Below, piece by piece: positions 50,701-63,096 of a stretch of 64,000 nucleotides of DNA. The stretch is from positions 55,454,748-55,518,747 of the forward strand of contig NC_083599.1 of assembly GCF_020882245.1 (NCBI RefSeq), given 5' to 3'. A program made the position numbers and the translations under genes. Every line of letters begins with the position of its first letter. Position 1 is the stretch's first letter. Source of the stretch: Rhopalosiphum padi. Lineage: Eukaryota > Arthropoda > Insecta > Hemiptera > Aphididae. Under the pieces are notes generated by a model, which did not search any database, was not told the origin of the DNA, and saw nothing but the letters and a program-made list of their open reading frames with translations.

Positions 50701-52215
50701 CAATTTATAAATTACTAGTAATAGGGGAATATTATTGTATTAGTAAGTCAGTTGAAATTGTTATCGGTAATACACCGATACAATGCAGTAAACGAGAAAT
50801 GAGGTCCAATAGCTATACGGCATTGCGGAAATAAAAAGAACCTGATAATTTCAACAAAATGTACTTAAATATACAAATTTCTTCAAATATGTCTTCATCA
50901 TCAAAATATTAATTTATATATTATATAATATGCACTATAAATTTGTTTCTATACATTTTCTACTAAACAAAACATTGTCATTTCTTACTCCCATTGAACT
51001 ACATATACTCCCAATACAAATATGAAAATGCTTAATGTATTCAAAAGCGGACTTGAGTCATAACACTCATTAAATTATAACTATAAGATGGGTTACCCTA
51101 ATGCCTAAATCTAAAATTATTTTTATGGCTTACCTATTATTTATTGCAATATTGTGTTCTCGCGAATCTCGACAGACCATCGTGTTTTATATGCCGGAGT
51201 AAAATATTTTCATCAAAATCAAAATCATAATAATTATTTGACAGACCAGCATCAAAAAAAAATGTCACACTATTAGTGATATACATAGTATTCAAGCGAA
51301 GCTCCCAACGAGTATTTTTCATTCCAAGTAATAAGTGTGCGGTACACATTTTTGATTTTTACTTCCATGAGGAGAGACAAGTATTTTCCTTAGATCCTAC
51401 AATGAACATCGATAATGTACAAAAGCATACCTCCTAAAGTCCTAAAGTTCTGAGAACTCATCATCCTTTGCGTACAATTTTACGTACGTCGCATCAACTC
51501 AGCTTTTTCGAGATCGCATTTAACCACCAAATTTTTATTTTTGTTAAGTTTTCAATTTGAATTTCTATAATTACGAATTTACGATATTATTGTCTGTTAA
51601 CACTTACACGTGTCTATTCAACGATTCCTACGCAATAATTAGTAGTTATAGTTAAATATCAAGTCTGAAATCCAAACAATATATTATAAAATACTCTTTC
51701 TCCCAGAGTTTATTAAGACCAATATATTTTTTTTAATTGCAACTATTTCCTATGTACATATATTGATAGATTACCAATACATTATAACTGTTTTTAGAGG
51801 AAAAACATAATTTGAATAATTCATTGGCAGACATTCCTGCAGAGGCTTGGAGTCTGAAGGGTGAGCTAAGTCGAAAATCGTTAAAAATATAATATTATAG
51901 GTTTATTTATGGGATCATGTTTAAAAAAAAATGTTAGCCCCCCCCCCCCCCTTGACATTTTAATGGATTTTCACCTATAAATTCGATCAAGATTATAGAT
52001 TTCATTATCAATCGTAATCACAAGGAGGAGACATTCTAAACATTATGAAATGGAAATCTGATTTTTGATAAAAATTGAGATTCGTGTTGCGATCGTCTAT
52101 TTTGGAGTAGTTTGCACGCGAATCGCGACAGTAATGACATAATATGCGACCTGTAAAAGTGGTAATTAATATACAGTGTAACACAAATACTGGCAGGTAT
52201 TGAGGTATATATTAA
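47736..52215. other. AT-rich intergenic or intronic DNA
   Basis: No gene is supported; frames at 48823-49026 and 51137-51349 (-) are unassigned. A repeat-like GC-richer string, CAGAACCGTAACTAGGGCTT, begins at 49388. A run of 14 C residues lies at 51938-51951. TTTAGACG is repeated in tandem at about 50617-50632. Confidence 0.5.
51938..51951. repeat. Poly-C run
   Basis: Fourteen consecutive C residues, rare in such an AT-rich region. A second run of about ten C lies near 52776-52785. Both may be traces of repeat ends, and both are prone to assembly error. Confidence 0.85.
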
Positions 52216-52219
52216 TAAT

Positions 52220-52710
52220 AATATGTTATGTCATGAGACGGTTGAAATCACGCGGATCCCGAGACGTGTTATTCCACGGTGGCGAGCCACGGACCCGTGT
52301 GGCAGTGTGCATATACACATACGTACACGATATCCGTCAGTCTCGTCGGGCGCTCGCGTAGTCGGATGTGCACGACGACGACGACGACGCGCTCACGTCA
52401 CAACGATAATAAAATAATAAATAATAACGTAACATTATTATAACGTTGGTTGTCGGATTGCGGCGGCGGTGGCTGGAAATTCGGCGTGAGCGCTGTACGA
52501 GAGGGCGACTGCATTATGGGCGACGTGAGCCATCGTCCGAGCCGGGCAGCGCACGAGCATTCTTCGGCGACCTCATCTCCGCCGCCGCCATTCATGTCTT
52601 CTTTCTTTTTTTCCAAGCGCGCACGCACGCACCCGCGGCCAGTGTGTGATACTTATGTTATACAGGTATATTATATATACAGGGCGATTCGCGTTTAACT
52701 CACCGTGTCC
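52220..52710. promoter_or_regulatory. CpG-rich island, candidate promoter
   Basis: About 490 bp of CG-dense sequence with an (ACG)n run (52373-52392) and a GCCGCCATT motif at about 52584, which matches the YY1/Pleiohomeotic site. A minus-strand donor (CACG then GTGAGT) starts at 52703, and a plus-strand donor-like CAG then GTATAT at about 52666. Several overlapping frames exist on both strands. Which strand is transcribed cannot be settled. Confidence 0.35.
52398..52595 (-). CDS. Candidate coding exon in CpG island (unassigned)
   Basis: From the ATG at 52595-52593 (minus) the frame gives 65 residues starting MNGGGGDEVAEECSCAARLG, with a middle part rich in Pro and Ser, then an Ile/Leu-rich AT-derived end. 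The first 50 residues look more protein-like than the competing plus-strand frame, which starts at 52515 (MGDVSHRPSR). Neither is recognised. The real exon, if any, might end before the AT-rich tail. This is a guess from composition. Confidence 0.15.
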   Translation of the reverse strand: MNGGGGDEVAEECSCAARLGRWLTSPIMQSPSRTALTPNFQPPPPQSDNQRYNNVTLLFIILLSL

Positions 52711-54359
52711 GCACGCGTAATATCGCCACGATTTTGCTATTTAGCACGATTTTGTCGGATTTATAGAGTTTGTCACCCCCCCCCCAGAGGCTTAGACACG
52801 ATGTATGAAATATTATAATTATTATCACTTACTTTTGCAAGTTAATGAAAACAATCGCACGTGGCGATAGTATATGTATTAAATATAGAAGTAGCCAGTA
52901 GGTAGCGGAAAAATTATTAAAATTAACTTTTAAACTGTTTTTAATCGGACTGACTACTAAAATTCTCCTAATTTTCTAATTAGAGTTTTTTCTGTGAAAT
53001 ATACCTACTTCAAATGGCTGTATTCCTCGGACGCCCGACCAAAAACATTATTATACAGTAATAAAATGATTTTATTCCCGGAACGAGACGAGTTGGGATT
53101 ATGATAATATAAAAACTACATTTTTAGACTTCATAATTATTAAAATTAAATTAACAATTCATTCCAAGGATACAAATATAAAATAATAATGCACGTCGCG
53201 TGTTAAACGTGACATTTTGTTAGGGAGGTTAGGGTAATTGGCCACAAAAGTTTTCATCGACCATCGCCGCTAATAAATTATAAGAAATACTTTTAAGACT
53301 TCGAAATAAAAACGTTTTATAGGTATTTATTAATATTATAGGCCACAGCATGTATACACAATATTCAATAGCTGACCAATACTCGTTGTCATACTACATT
53401 TTGCAAAATTTGTGATGCAAATCTAATTTTTTTTACCATCGCTCATCCACCTCTACACGTTTTTGATACATATAAGTTTAATAATTTAACAATTTACTTT
53501 TTATTCCAATACCTTTTTAAATATAAAAGGTTACTCCATCAAGTATTAATCACCAGAATCTATTTATATATAATAAATATGTTAATATATATTTGGTGTT
53601 TTAAAAAGGTTTAGAATTTTTGTCGGGTTTTCTTTGAAATTTTACTGAACGTAAATAAAATTAGCATGATACGAATTCGTAATTGTAATAAATAAATGCA
53701 AGCAAGCGTGGTTTTTAAATCAGTTTCGAATACGATGATTTATTTTTTATTCTTGTAAAACTTAAGATTTTAATAGCTAGTGCTAGCAAGTAGCACACTA
53801 TATATAGTGCACCGAAGCGAAACAAGTGCCGAGTGCCTAACGACTTTCCGTATTCAACGTATTCTATTCGCTTTTTACTTTTATGTTCTGAAATTATCAA
53901 TATACTAACATCTAATGTTAGTTACATGTTGAATGATTTAAGAAAAGGATTCCTCTTCAAAATATGAAATTAAAAATAATAAGATCTATCTTAAATATAA
54001 AAAGAAAGTAATAAGTCTGTGACCTGCGAGCATCGCCGTAATAAATATAAATAGTTATCGTTTTGATATTTTTCGAATTGTAAAAATATGATAATCATAC
54101 AAAGTAAGTTTAATATATTATTATAAATTAAATATATAGTTTTAAGTACAAAAACTAACTGACTATAAAAATACAATCCTATACAGTATAAGTACTAAGG
54201 TATAATGCATATTATATACTATATATATGTAAGTACTTCAAAAAACAAATCGTTTAAAAAAATACAAAAGTTGACTGACATAATGAGTGTCTAAGATTAC
54301 AAAAAAAAAACTCTTCTGTACATTATAAGAACATAATATGCAGCGTCGCATCATGAGTA
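52711..54359. other. AT-rich DNA, no gene seen
   Basis: No gene is supported. A palindrome CACTATATATAGTG lies at about 53788-53801. Confidence 0.55.
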
Positions 54360-54680
54360 TACAGCGTGGTCCGCTTCAAGTCCCAACAAAAGCTTACTGA
54401 CATTTATTTTATAGTGTAAAAAAGGTATAGTATAATATAATTATATTTAATTATTATAGTAAAATATTTTAATATTTTAAACGTATATTAAATAAAACCT
54501 AGTAGAAGTAGTAGAGCACATACATACATACATATATATTATATTATATAGATTGGTGTACGTGCGTTCGATCTCGGACAAGGATAACAGACCTATGAAT
54601 ACGGATGTAATGTACTATATTTCCGACTACTTCCCGATGTTTTGTTCAAGTATGGTCTAGAGTTATTGGACCATCCTGTA
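54360..54680 (+). mobile_element. TA-flanked MITE, second type (321 bp)
   Basis: The left end TACAGCGTGGTCCG and the inverse of the right end, TACAGGATGGTCCA, agree at eleven of fourteen positions and both begin with TA, consistent with a TA target duplication as in Tc1/mariner-type elements. No coding capacity. Confidence 0.5.
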
Positions 54681-54999
54681 AACTGGAAGATTATTTTATT
54701 GAATAACACTCATTATTTCAATAACTATTAACGTTTCGGAAAATATATTTTTACATAATTTTAAATCGTTACAAAACAATTTTTCTTTTCTAAAACAAAT
54801 TATATTTTTACTATTTTTAATATTTTGAATATTGAATATCAGCAATACCTTTGAATTTGAATTTCTTATTTCAAAGTAAAATATTTTTTAGGGTTTACCT
54901 AACGACTTACTATTTGTATAATAAAAATCGAATTTTGGACGAAACATGAAAGTGTTTATGTGTTGTAAGTATTTTAAGTTGTTATACTTAAAATACCTA

Positions 55000-55220
55000 T
55001 ACTTTTTAGTTATATAACTCGTCTGAAATTTGATTCATATCAATATATAGGTAGTCAATAGTTCCAAGTCATTCTATGTATCGAAATACTCAACGAATCG
55101 GTTGTGCTTTGGAATATTTGAAATCAGAAATATTCAAAAAGTAACAATAATTAGATATAAAAAATAACCTCAATAGTTTTCGAAATAATGAGTACTGCTC
55201 AACGAAACAATCACCCTGTA
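55000..55220 (+). repeat. MITE family A, right end
   Basis: AGTACTGCTCAACG followed by AAACAATCACCCTGTA (ending 55220) is a family A right terminus. The left limit of this partial copy was not found; 55000 is arbitrary. Confidence 0.45.
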
Positions 55221-55640
55221 TACCTAAGCCGCGGTATAGGTACGCGTATATAGAGGTATCCACTATGCACGCACACGCAGGAATATATACATCATACACA
55301 AACGCGCTATATACACCCGCACACACACAGACGCACACGCACCGTCGCCGTTAATATACGTGTGAAGACGGTGTATAGCCGTAGACACAAAGAGCCTCTC
55401 GGCTCTTGCACACATACATCCGCCGACGACCGTAGGTATATTGGTATATACCGCGCGTATACCGTGTATAATTTACCGTGTATGCATACAATATATATTA
55501 TATTAATACCTGTGCGTATACAGTGTAAACTATTATGTGCGCGCACTGAATAACACATAATATAAAATTGTATACATTTTCAACGGTTGTACGCCAAACA
55601 TCGCCGCCGCTGCAATAGTGCCCGTGTGATGTGTCTCGCT
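55221..55640. repeat. CA/TA-rich low-complexity region
   Basis: Alternating CA, CG and TA dinucleotides (ACACACACAG, GCACACGCAC, CGCGTATACCG) produce overlapping long frames on both strands (55090-55338, 55307-55558, 55362-55553), which are not believed to be genes. Confidence 0.5.
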
Positions 55641-57325
55641 ATATTATTATGTATTAAATTAATATAAAATATAAAAAAATGTGATATCGGTTTACGTGTA
55701 AGCATATTATTAGGTAATATAATAAGCAAAGGTGGGGACAGCATTAGCTATGTATATACTGAGTATATACTAGATAAAATTTAAAAAAGTAAATTTTTTT
55801 AACTTTTTAACTCAACTACATAGTACACGTCATTTTTTTTTACTTCAGTAGATTTCAACTAGTTTCATCGACTGTTGAAATAATTTAGCTGTTTTCGGTC
55901 GATTAAAAAATTATCGATCAAGTTAGAATTAAAAATTATTTTGACATTTTAGTAACAACTATTAGGTAATAACTACTATAATTTTTGAAAATTTTCTTGA
56001 TACATAATATAAAAATATAATAAATAGATAGGAACAAAATACTTTTTATGTGATCCACATATGACTAAAAAAATATAGAATTATTATTTTTTAAACAATA
56101 TTTTTTCATAATATTAATTTTAAACTTGGTGAATAAAACCTATTATTTGTTAACTGCTAACTTCTAACTTCACAATTTAGTATTCTTAACTTAACTTGAA
56201 TTAATTATTTTTATTTACTACACACCTATAAAAACCTTTGATAAAGGTACAGAATGTAAATACGAGTATTTTATGGTAAAAAAATATTAGTAGGTACGAA
56301 CACGAAAGATAAGTCACTCGTAGCAGCTTATACCTAATACGAGGGTATTATTGCGATTAAGTTTCGCCCAAATTAAGCGCGATATTCTCATCGGAAAGTC
56401 GAAAAAATTCAAAACATGATTTAAATTCAAAAAGCGCCAAAACGTACCTATATAATATGATAATTTATAATATACTTCGAGTAGGACAGTCAGTATTATA
56501 AGGCCCATTAGGGGTTTCCACACCGTAGCCACGCCATCGTAGTGGTTATTAGTTATTTAGTTATTACCATTAGAAACGCACCTGCAGCCGCCAGCCATCG
56601 TAGCACACTCTGCTGCAGGTTTGCTAAGGCAGCTGATGGCAAATAATAGGCTTTTCGGTACAACAATAGGATTTAATCGGTTTTTTAATTTTTTTTTTTT
56701 TTTTTTAATGTTACCAATTCTAGTTCTAACGTCCTCGCATTAGTACCTATACCTATGTATAATTACAACAGGCGATTCGCTTGATCGCGGGTCTTAAAAA
56801 GAGTTTTACCGAAAACGCTCACGGTGACTGTCCATGTTTGTGGTGTGTGTGTTCGAGTTCGAGATGTGTTTGTGTGTAGGGGCGTTTAAAGTTTATAAAA
56901 ATAAAGAATAAAAAAAATACGTAAGGTTCGATAATTTGTCATCCACCCCCACAGCCACCTCCTCTTCGGAGTGTGTGCCACCACGTTCTACTAGGTTCTT
57001 TTCAGTCATTAAACCGTATTAATCCATGAACCGTTCGTAGAAAATCGTATTACATTATACACACGCATGGGAAAAAATAGTATGCCTGTCTGTAATAATG
57101 CGGCAGGTATACGTATATACCTGCTGTAATTGAAAATTAGAATTCCTTTTTATAAATCAATGTTGACTTTTTTTATAACGATATAAAAATGTATATAATA
57201 TATAGGTACTCGTAATATAGTTTATTACGCGTACGCACGTCTATATAGGAAATGTAATACACTAATACGTGGTAATTATGTGAGTATATTATATATAATA
57301 TACGCAGTAATGGTAACGTACTAAT
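55641..57325. other. AT-rich DNA with a small inverted repeat
   Basis: ACCTGCAGC (56580-56588) and GCTGCAGGT (56612-56620) form a perfect 9-bp inverted repeat; GCCATCGTAG is directly repeated at about 56533 and 56595. The minus-strand frame at 56314-56532 is hydrophobic and starts at GTG, and is not supported as a gene. Confidence 0.45.
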
Positions 57326-57637
57326 GTGAAATGTCGCATATTAGCTGCAGCAGATAACATTATTGATTTTTATACGATAAAACAGTTATCATTAATTATC
57401 AATATTAAACATAACGGTAATTACACATGGGCTAGGTGCTTGGGTTACATAGTGTACTTAAGTAATTCGAATAACCGTTTGACTTATTCATTAACTAACT
57501 TAAAATTAATAAAAACTATTGAAAGGAAGGACCTGAACATAGAAATAGTCAAATTAATTGTCATCAAATTGTCCCGTCAAATCAACCCACAGATCAAAAA
57601 ATTTATTCTAGGATTAGAAACCATTCTAGATAATTAA
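57326..57637 (+). other. Unassigned 103-codon open frame
   Basis: The frame runs to a TAA at 57635-57637, eight to twelve bases before a hAT MITE. It has a long Ile/Asn/Lys/Leu-rich sequence with phrases such as CRILAAADNIIDFY and WARCLGYIVYLSNSN. It begins at GTG and has no early ATG, so it would need an upstream exon. In DNA this AT-rich, one or two frames of this length in 64 kb are expected by chance. Could be a transposon protein remnant. Confidence 0.2.
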
Positions 57638-57641
57638 CCTC

Positions 57642-57649
57642 GTCGTTAG
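57642..57649 (+). repeat. Target-site duplication, left copy
   Basis: GTCGTTAG, identical to 58137-58144. Confidence 0.9.
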
Positions 57650-58136
57650 CAGTGTTGAGTGATATATAGATAAATCATTTATTAAAATTAAGTACCTACA
57701 TCGTATCTAGATAAACAAATAAATAAGTATCTAATCAAATTGGTATCTACTCGTAAGATTGAAATAAAATCAAGGAAATCTACATGAATATCGTTTTGTA
57801 ACTCATATGTATTTTTTCTAATAATCGTTTACTACTTGTATTTTATACGTGTATAAATTATCTTTAATATATTTTGGACACAAAATAAGCCTTCCTAGTT
57901 ATGCCTTCACTAACCACATTACTCAGCCAAGAATCCAATAGCATGTCAAGCATTGATAAAAATTAACTGCCTATTGTATGTAAGATGAAAATCTAGATAA
58001 AAAACTAAAAAGTTTTATCTGTATATTAATCTAGATAAAAATCGAATATTCTATGTTCATATTACTCTAGATATTTATTTAGCTAGTAATCTAATATTTA
58101 TCTAGATATTATTTTTGCTATCTGAATTCAACACTG
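57650..58136 (+). mobile_element. hAT-type MITE (487 bp) with intact target duplication
   Basis: The element starts CAGTGTTGAGT and ends TTCAACACTG, giving terminal inverted repeats of nine bases (CAGTGTTGA). It is flanked by a perfect 8-bp duplication GTCGTTAG. Eight-base duplications and CAG...CTG ends are the hallmark of the hAT superfamily. Inside, ATCTAGATAA and close variants recur many times in both halves, typical of subterminal transposase-binding repeats. No transposase. The perfect duplication indicates a fairly recent insertion. Confidence 0.88.
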
Positions 58137-58144
58137 GTCGTTAG
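58137..58144 (+). repeat. Target-site duplication, right copy
   Basis: GTCGTTAG, identical to 57642-57649. Confidence 0.9.
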
Positions 58145-58171
58145 TGCCAAAATCTTCTCAGACGTTAAATT

Positions 58172-58405
58172 ATGAAATTATTTCCTAAGAGGTCTGTTAC
58201 TAACAGTCCTTGCTGGCGCCAGTTCATATCGAACTTTTTTAAAATTTTACCAAAATTTCTCCAAATTTGCTTATTGTACAATAGTGTACATACATATAGT
58301 GTAGAGTTTATATATTCTTTATACATATATTTAACAATGTATTTTAATAAAATAGATTTAGATTATGTTCCTGAAATTCCTTGCTTAGGAGTTATCATAC
58401 ATTAA
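58172..58405 (+). other. Unassigned 77-codon open frame
   Basis: It starts at a true ATG and begins MKLFPKRSVTNSPCWRQFIS, then turns hydrophobic and Tyr/Leu-rich. It lies 28 bases after the hAT duplication. No family recognised; probably chance or part of the same pre-insertion locus as 57326-57637. Confidence 0.12.
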
Positions 58406-58420
58406 AAAAAGATTTTATTG

Positions 58421-58451
<31 letters not shown>

Positions 58452-60766
58452 AATTAGGTACTTAACATAACCTTCGACCAGCTGACAGTGGTCAATTTTC
58501 ATATTAAACGGATAAATGAAATATTTATATATACGTATTAATTTATACTAATGCTAGATGTTGAATATTATGTCGGTGTAAATTATCAGAATCAAGATAG
58601 AAATGTATAAAATATCTTAATGTTTAAAAGACGTTACAAATAAGAAAAAGAATAAAAATCCAAAATTAGCCTAAAAAAGTAAAATAAAATTATGTATACA
58701 TATTTTTTATTCATTATACTATTATAGTATTATACAATCATATTTATATCTAATAAAGCTTTGTTTGACAAAAAAAAAAACTAAAATTCTAATATATTTT
58801 CATATTATGTGCATATAACCGGAAAATTGTGTACATGTCCTAAAGACTTATATCAAGTACACATATAATTCGTGGCTCTAAGTTTAACTTTTATCAAAAC
58901 TTAAAATATATTCTCTGAGTTCAAATTAAAACTATAAGTTTTGATTTAAAACAATGCCATGATTCAAGCCAGTGAATTCATTTTTTATACATAATTAATA
59001 TTCAATGTTATTAATCATCTTTCTCAAAATATATGGCGAAATTTTAGTAATAAAGATTGACTAAAAAACAAAAAGAAAATGAAAATGTTTGTTTAACCGA
59101 GTAAAAAAATTTTTATCGACTGGAAAAAAAAACCAAAATGTAGGAATGTATACATGGAATATTGCGTACAAAATATTTAAGGCAAATTTAAAATACTTAC
59201 AGCTGATTTTATAAAATATATTATAGATATTTGTTTTAATTATGTTTAACAAAATAATAAAATCCTAATTCTGAACTATACCCATTTAATATTATTAATA
59301 CTTAAATGATTAAATCACATTTTCTTACTTACCGATAATTTTGCTTTATAAAATCCTGTTCTAAGTACAATATAATTCTGTTATATAAATAATATGTACT
59401 ACATTGGTATGTACAATTGTATTGTTAATATATACACTAAAAACTTATATTTAGATACCAATGGCTTTTCAATGAATCTGTCAGTATCTGCACAAAATAC
59501 TGGATAATTCTAACCTACATTTTTTTAAAGAAATTAAATTGTACAAGACGTCAATAATACTAATTGTTAGTTTATTTCTTGAAAATTATATGTGGTTTTA
59601 TAGACAAAATAATTGCAATACAGCAGACAGTTACTACATTTTCCAAGTTGATTCATTAATATTTTAATTGATTAATACTATTATTTTTTTTTTCGTAATT
59701 AGTTTATTCTATTAAGTTATTTTGGTGTCAACAGCTGTGCATTTATTACTCGATGGAGTTTTATTTTAAATATTTTATTTTACTATTAAAATATATTGAA
59801 CAATTTTTAATTCATTTGTTTTGTTGTGTTTTACCGCGTTTATGCAATAATTTTGTTTAAAATTATTACTTATTATTAGAGTTCAGCAATTACATAGAAG
59901 CTGAAAAAAGGCAAAATATACACGAAAATTTTTAAAAATATACATAAGAAAAAATTAAATATTATGTAAAAAAATTCCCTAAAATTGACTAACTTGCAAA
60001 ATGTGTATTTTCAATTTTCAATTTTTTAATTCATAAGTGTATAGCTAGAATTTCTACTGTAAAATCTACTTTAAATTAAGAGTATATTATAGAACAATAC
60101 ACAACTTTTACAACTTCCGAGCTCTATATACTTATTATTTATGTTTTTTTTTTTTTAATCAAATGATAATATAATTCGAACTATTTTTTTACAGTATTTT
60201 TAATTTTATTTCATTGAAATTATCTTAGTATAGTATAATTATTATTATATACTACTCTAAAGAGTTATGTGTATGAATATATCGAATACACGAATAGTTA
60301 TGTGTTTTGTGATGTGAATTATCTCGGGATATGAGTTTTTTAGCGATTCTGCAAAGTTTGGCTAACCCCTTTCCTACACCAATCAAAGCTTTAAAATTGA
60401 CATTTTCTTACATACAAAAAAATGACAGACAACCATTGGGGCAAAGCATCCAATCCAATGCAACTAAGCACAGATTTTCGTTGGAGACTATAGACACTCA
60501 AATTCGTATTTAAACCTTGCACTTTTTACATTAAAAATACACCAGAAAGCATTCTAAAAATTTTTGTTTTCATAAAATGTATGTTATTATAACTTTACAT
60601 CACAGTGAATACTGCACTGCAGTATACCTTCTAATATAACATTAATACACTCGAGCCGTTTATTTATTGTTTTTCGTCATTTTTTTCTCGTAATCATGCG
60701 TTATTCATCAAAATCAGTCTATTCTACAACTCTCCATCCGTGTCTTTTTTTTTTTTTTCACGCAAG
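58406..60766. other. AT-rich DNA with ATT repeat, no gene seen
   Basis: An (ATT)n tract lies at 58424-58451. A minus-strand donor (ATCG then GTAAGTAAG) is at about 59332. Frames at 59061-59252 (-) and 60331-60513 (+) are unassigned. Confidence 0.5.
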
Positions 60767-60845
60767 TATTGGCCCGAGCCCGTTGCTCCTCAACCCGTAA
60801 ATTTTCATTATATGACCTCTAACGGTTCTGCTTGCCCACCGACAG
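60767..60845 (+). CDS. Candidate internal coding exon (26 codons, unassigned)
   Basis: A strong acceptor (a long T tract ending CACGCAAG) precedes 60767 and a perfect donor (CAG then GTATGT) starts at 60846. Of the three frames only one is open through the exon: it reads YWPEPVAPQPVNFHYMTSNG and then SACPPT, ending with one base of the next codon. The stretch is more GC-rich than its flanks. I do not recognise the peptide. The overlapping minus-strand frame (60758-60955) is the competing reading. Confidence 0.35.
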
Positions 60846-61480
60846 GTATGTACATGGTACATCATGCGTAAGTATAAAGGTACCTGTATACAACACGATG
60901 TATAATCGCGATTATCTGTTCTGCTTCGCGTAATCGGGGCCCCGCGAGACCGCACGTACCTAATTCGTGTTTCCTTTTCATACTCGGTTCATTTTAGATG
61001 TTAATTTTTGTTTTATTTTTTCTAGGCTTCGACGTTTTTTTCATAGTATTTTTTCTTATACGTCCTGTACGGTACAATACACACCACAAAATCCCGCTAA
61101 CACACGGAAACTAATCGGCCGCAGTCGACAATAATAAATTCCCTCCTATACATATATTGTATTGTGCCTATATAGATCTGATATTGTTGTTATATATTAT
61201 ACACAGAATAGCGATTCGTTTGGAATTATTAAACATATATAAATATAAAATATAGGTACCTATAATGTTACTAATATATATATATATACGATTTACCTGC
61301 CTATATATTATTAGTATATATAGAATTTGATTGAAACCACTTTCCTGCACGGTATAGCTATATAATATATATATATATCTACATTAATAGGTATATACAC
61401 GAAAAAAACAGACTTACTCGTATATATACATCATCATTATACATATATATATATACATATTATAAGAGCTAGGTACGTAA
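60846..61480. other. AT-rich DNA with TA repeats
   Basis: No gene is supported. A short CpG stretch with GGGGCCCC lies at about 60905-60960; TA runs at about 61275-61290 and 61361-61378. Confidence 0.5.
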
Positions 61481-61918
61481 TATAGTGGCCGTCTCGCACC
61501 AAAGATTACGTGCCCCCTTCCCACCCCTCCACGACACCCCCTATCCGAATTTCCCCACCGATTTCGTTTGGATTTTTTTTCCCCGTCTTCCGCACGTACA
61601 AAATAATAACATAATAGTAATAATATCACGCTCGTTCTCCAAACGTCCTACCGCGCTGACGACGCGTCCGCCTGTGTACAGTCGTATTATAATATAATAC
61701 GCGCGCGCGAATCAAAAACGTTCACACCGACCGCCGTCGTACGGACGGTTAGACGTGCTACAACGTAATCACGGCCGCAGAGGTGTTACGGTTGTATTAT
61801 CGTATGTAATACGATAACATTAAACGAATATTTTAACGTTGTAACGATACACATCAGGCACGGTATGCGGCCGAAGCGCGCGCACCGCGAGCGATAAAAC
61901 AATGCATAAAACGTAATG

Positions 61919-61935
61919 TAGGTAGGTAGGTAGGT
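61919..61935. repeat. GTAG tetranucleotide repeat
   Basis: Four GTAG units, matching a similar GGTA run at about 9871. Such units are common in aphid DNA. Confidence 0.75.
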
Positions 61936-62057
61936 ACGTCATGTTCTACACGTAAAACTAAAATAATAATAATAATTCTATGATTTACTTAAATTACGAG
62001 CCAAATTACGAACTTACAGACTAATAATAATAATATCATAATAATTATTGTTTTTAA

Positions 62058-62155
62058 CAGCGGCGTGCCATCAATCGTCGTTTATAAATATAATATATAG
62101 GTGCACACGATATATATTATTATATCGCATAATATTCGATTGTCGCACGCCACTG
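62058..62155. repeat. Short inverted-repeat element (98 bp)
   Basis: CAGCGGCGTGCCATCAATCG at the left and the inverse of the right end, CAGTGGCGTGCGACAATCG, are close matches. CAGTGGCGT ends are typical of insect hAT-like MITEs. The flanking octamers do not match, so it may instead be a degraded or rearranged copy. Confidence 0.4.
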
Positions 62156-62390
62156 ATGTGATAATACGCGCGCGCTCGTAGCACACGATATCGTCTCATA
62201 TACTATAATATAATATATATTATACTCACACTCAAATATTATTATATATTATATATTACGCTATACTACTTAGGTATATTATTTTTCGTAGGTACTCACC
62301 TTATATATATATAAAAATATATACGTATTAGGCACGTGAACGCGGCCTAAAACCGTAACGGACTTCCGCGCGCCCGTGAGTTTGTGTGAT

Positions 62391-62416
62391 GTGTATGTGT
62401 GTGTGTGTGTGTGTGT
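62391..62416. repeat. GT microsatellite
   Basis: Thirteen GT units with one GTAT interruption nearby, at the edge of the CpG region. Confidence 0.85.
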
Positions 62417-63096
62417 ACCTACGTGGTTTTGGTTTTACAGTGATTGCGAGTGATACCGTATAACTATATTGCTTGGACGCGAATTAAAACGAAAACCACC
62501 TCGGCGGCGGGTAAAACGATGGCATATAATTATACTTATAAATTTATGTGATAATATTAATACTATTGAATATATTATATTGTTGTTATTACATGTGTGC
62601 GGCGACGGCGTTCGGTCCGCGTCGCGAGTCGTGTGTCGTCGACAGCTGCGGCGTTATGTATATATAGGTATTGCAATAACGACAACAACAATAATGTTGA
62701 TGATGATAATAATAATAGTAATAGTAATACTATATCGCGCGTGCGCCCGGTCGGCGACGTGGTGGTGGCGGTGCCGGCGAAACGCGACCGACGAGGGCGC
62801 CCGCCATATACCTATACACACACACACACACGTTAGGTACACGCGCAGCCGTCGACGCCGCGGGGACGGACGAGCGTCCGGCGACGTGCGCGTCGCGCCG
62901 CGCTGACGGGACTACCGCCGGTCGGAAACCGAATTCGGCGAAGAGGCGAGCGCGAATGGCACGGACGCGACGGAACGACGGCGATATATGATCGCGACAG
63001 CCGCCGCCGGCGACGCGACGCCACGGGCGCGCCGTGCAGATGCCGCCCCGGTTAGGGGTCAGACGAGCGGATCGATACGCGCCGAGCTTTCGGCTT

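Noticed and set aside
52678..52710. Possible family A left end (TACAGGGCGATTCG)
   Set aside because: Similarity stops after about 12 bases and no right end was found; it may belong to another family that also has an end-like string at 33619.
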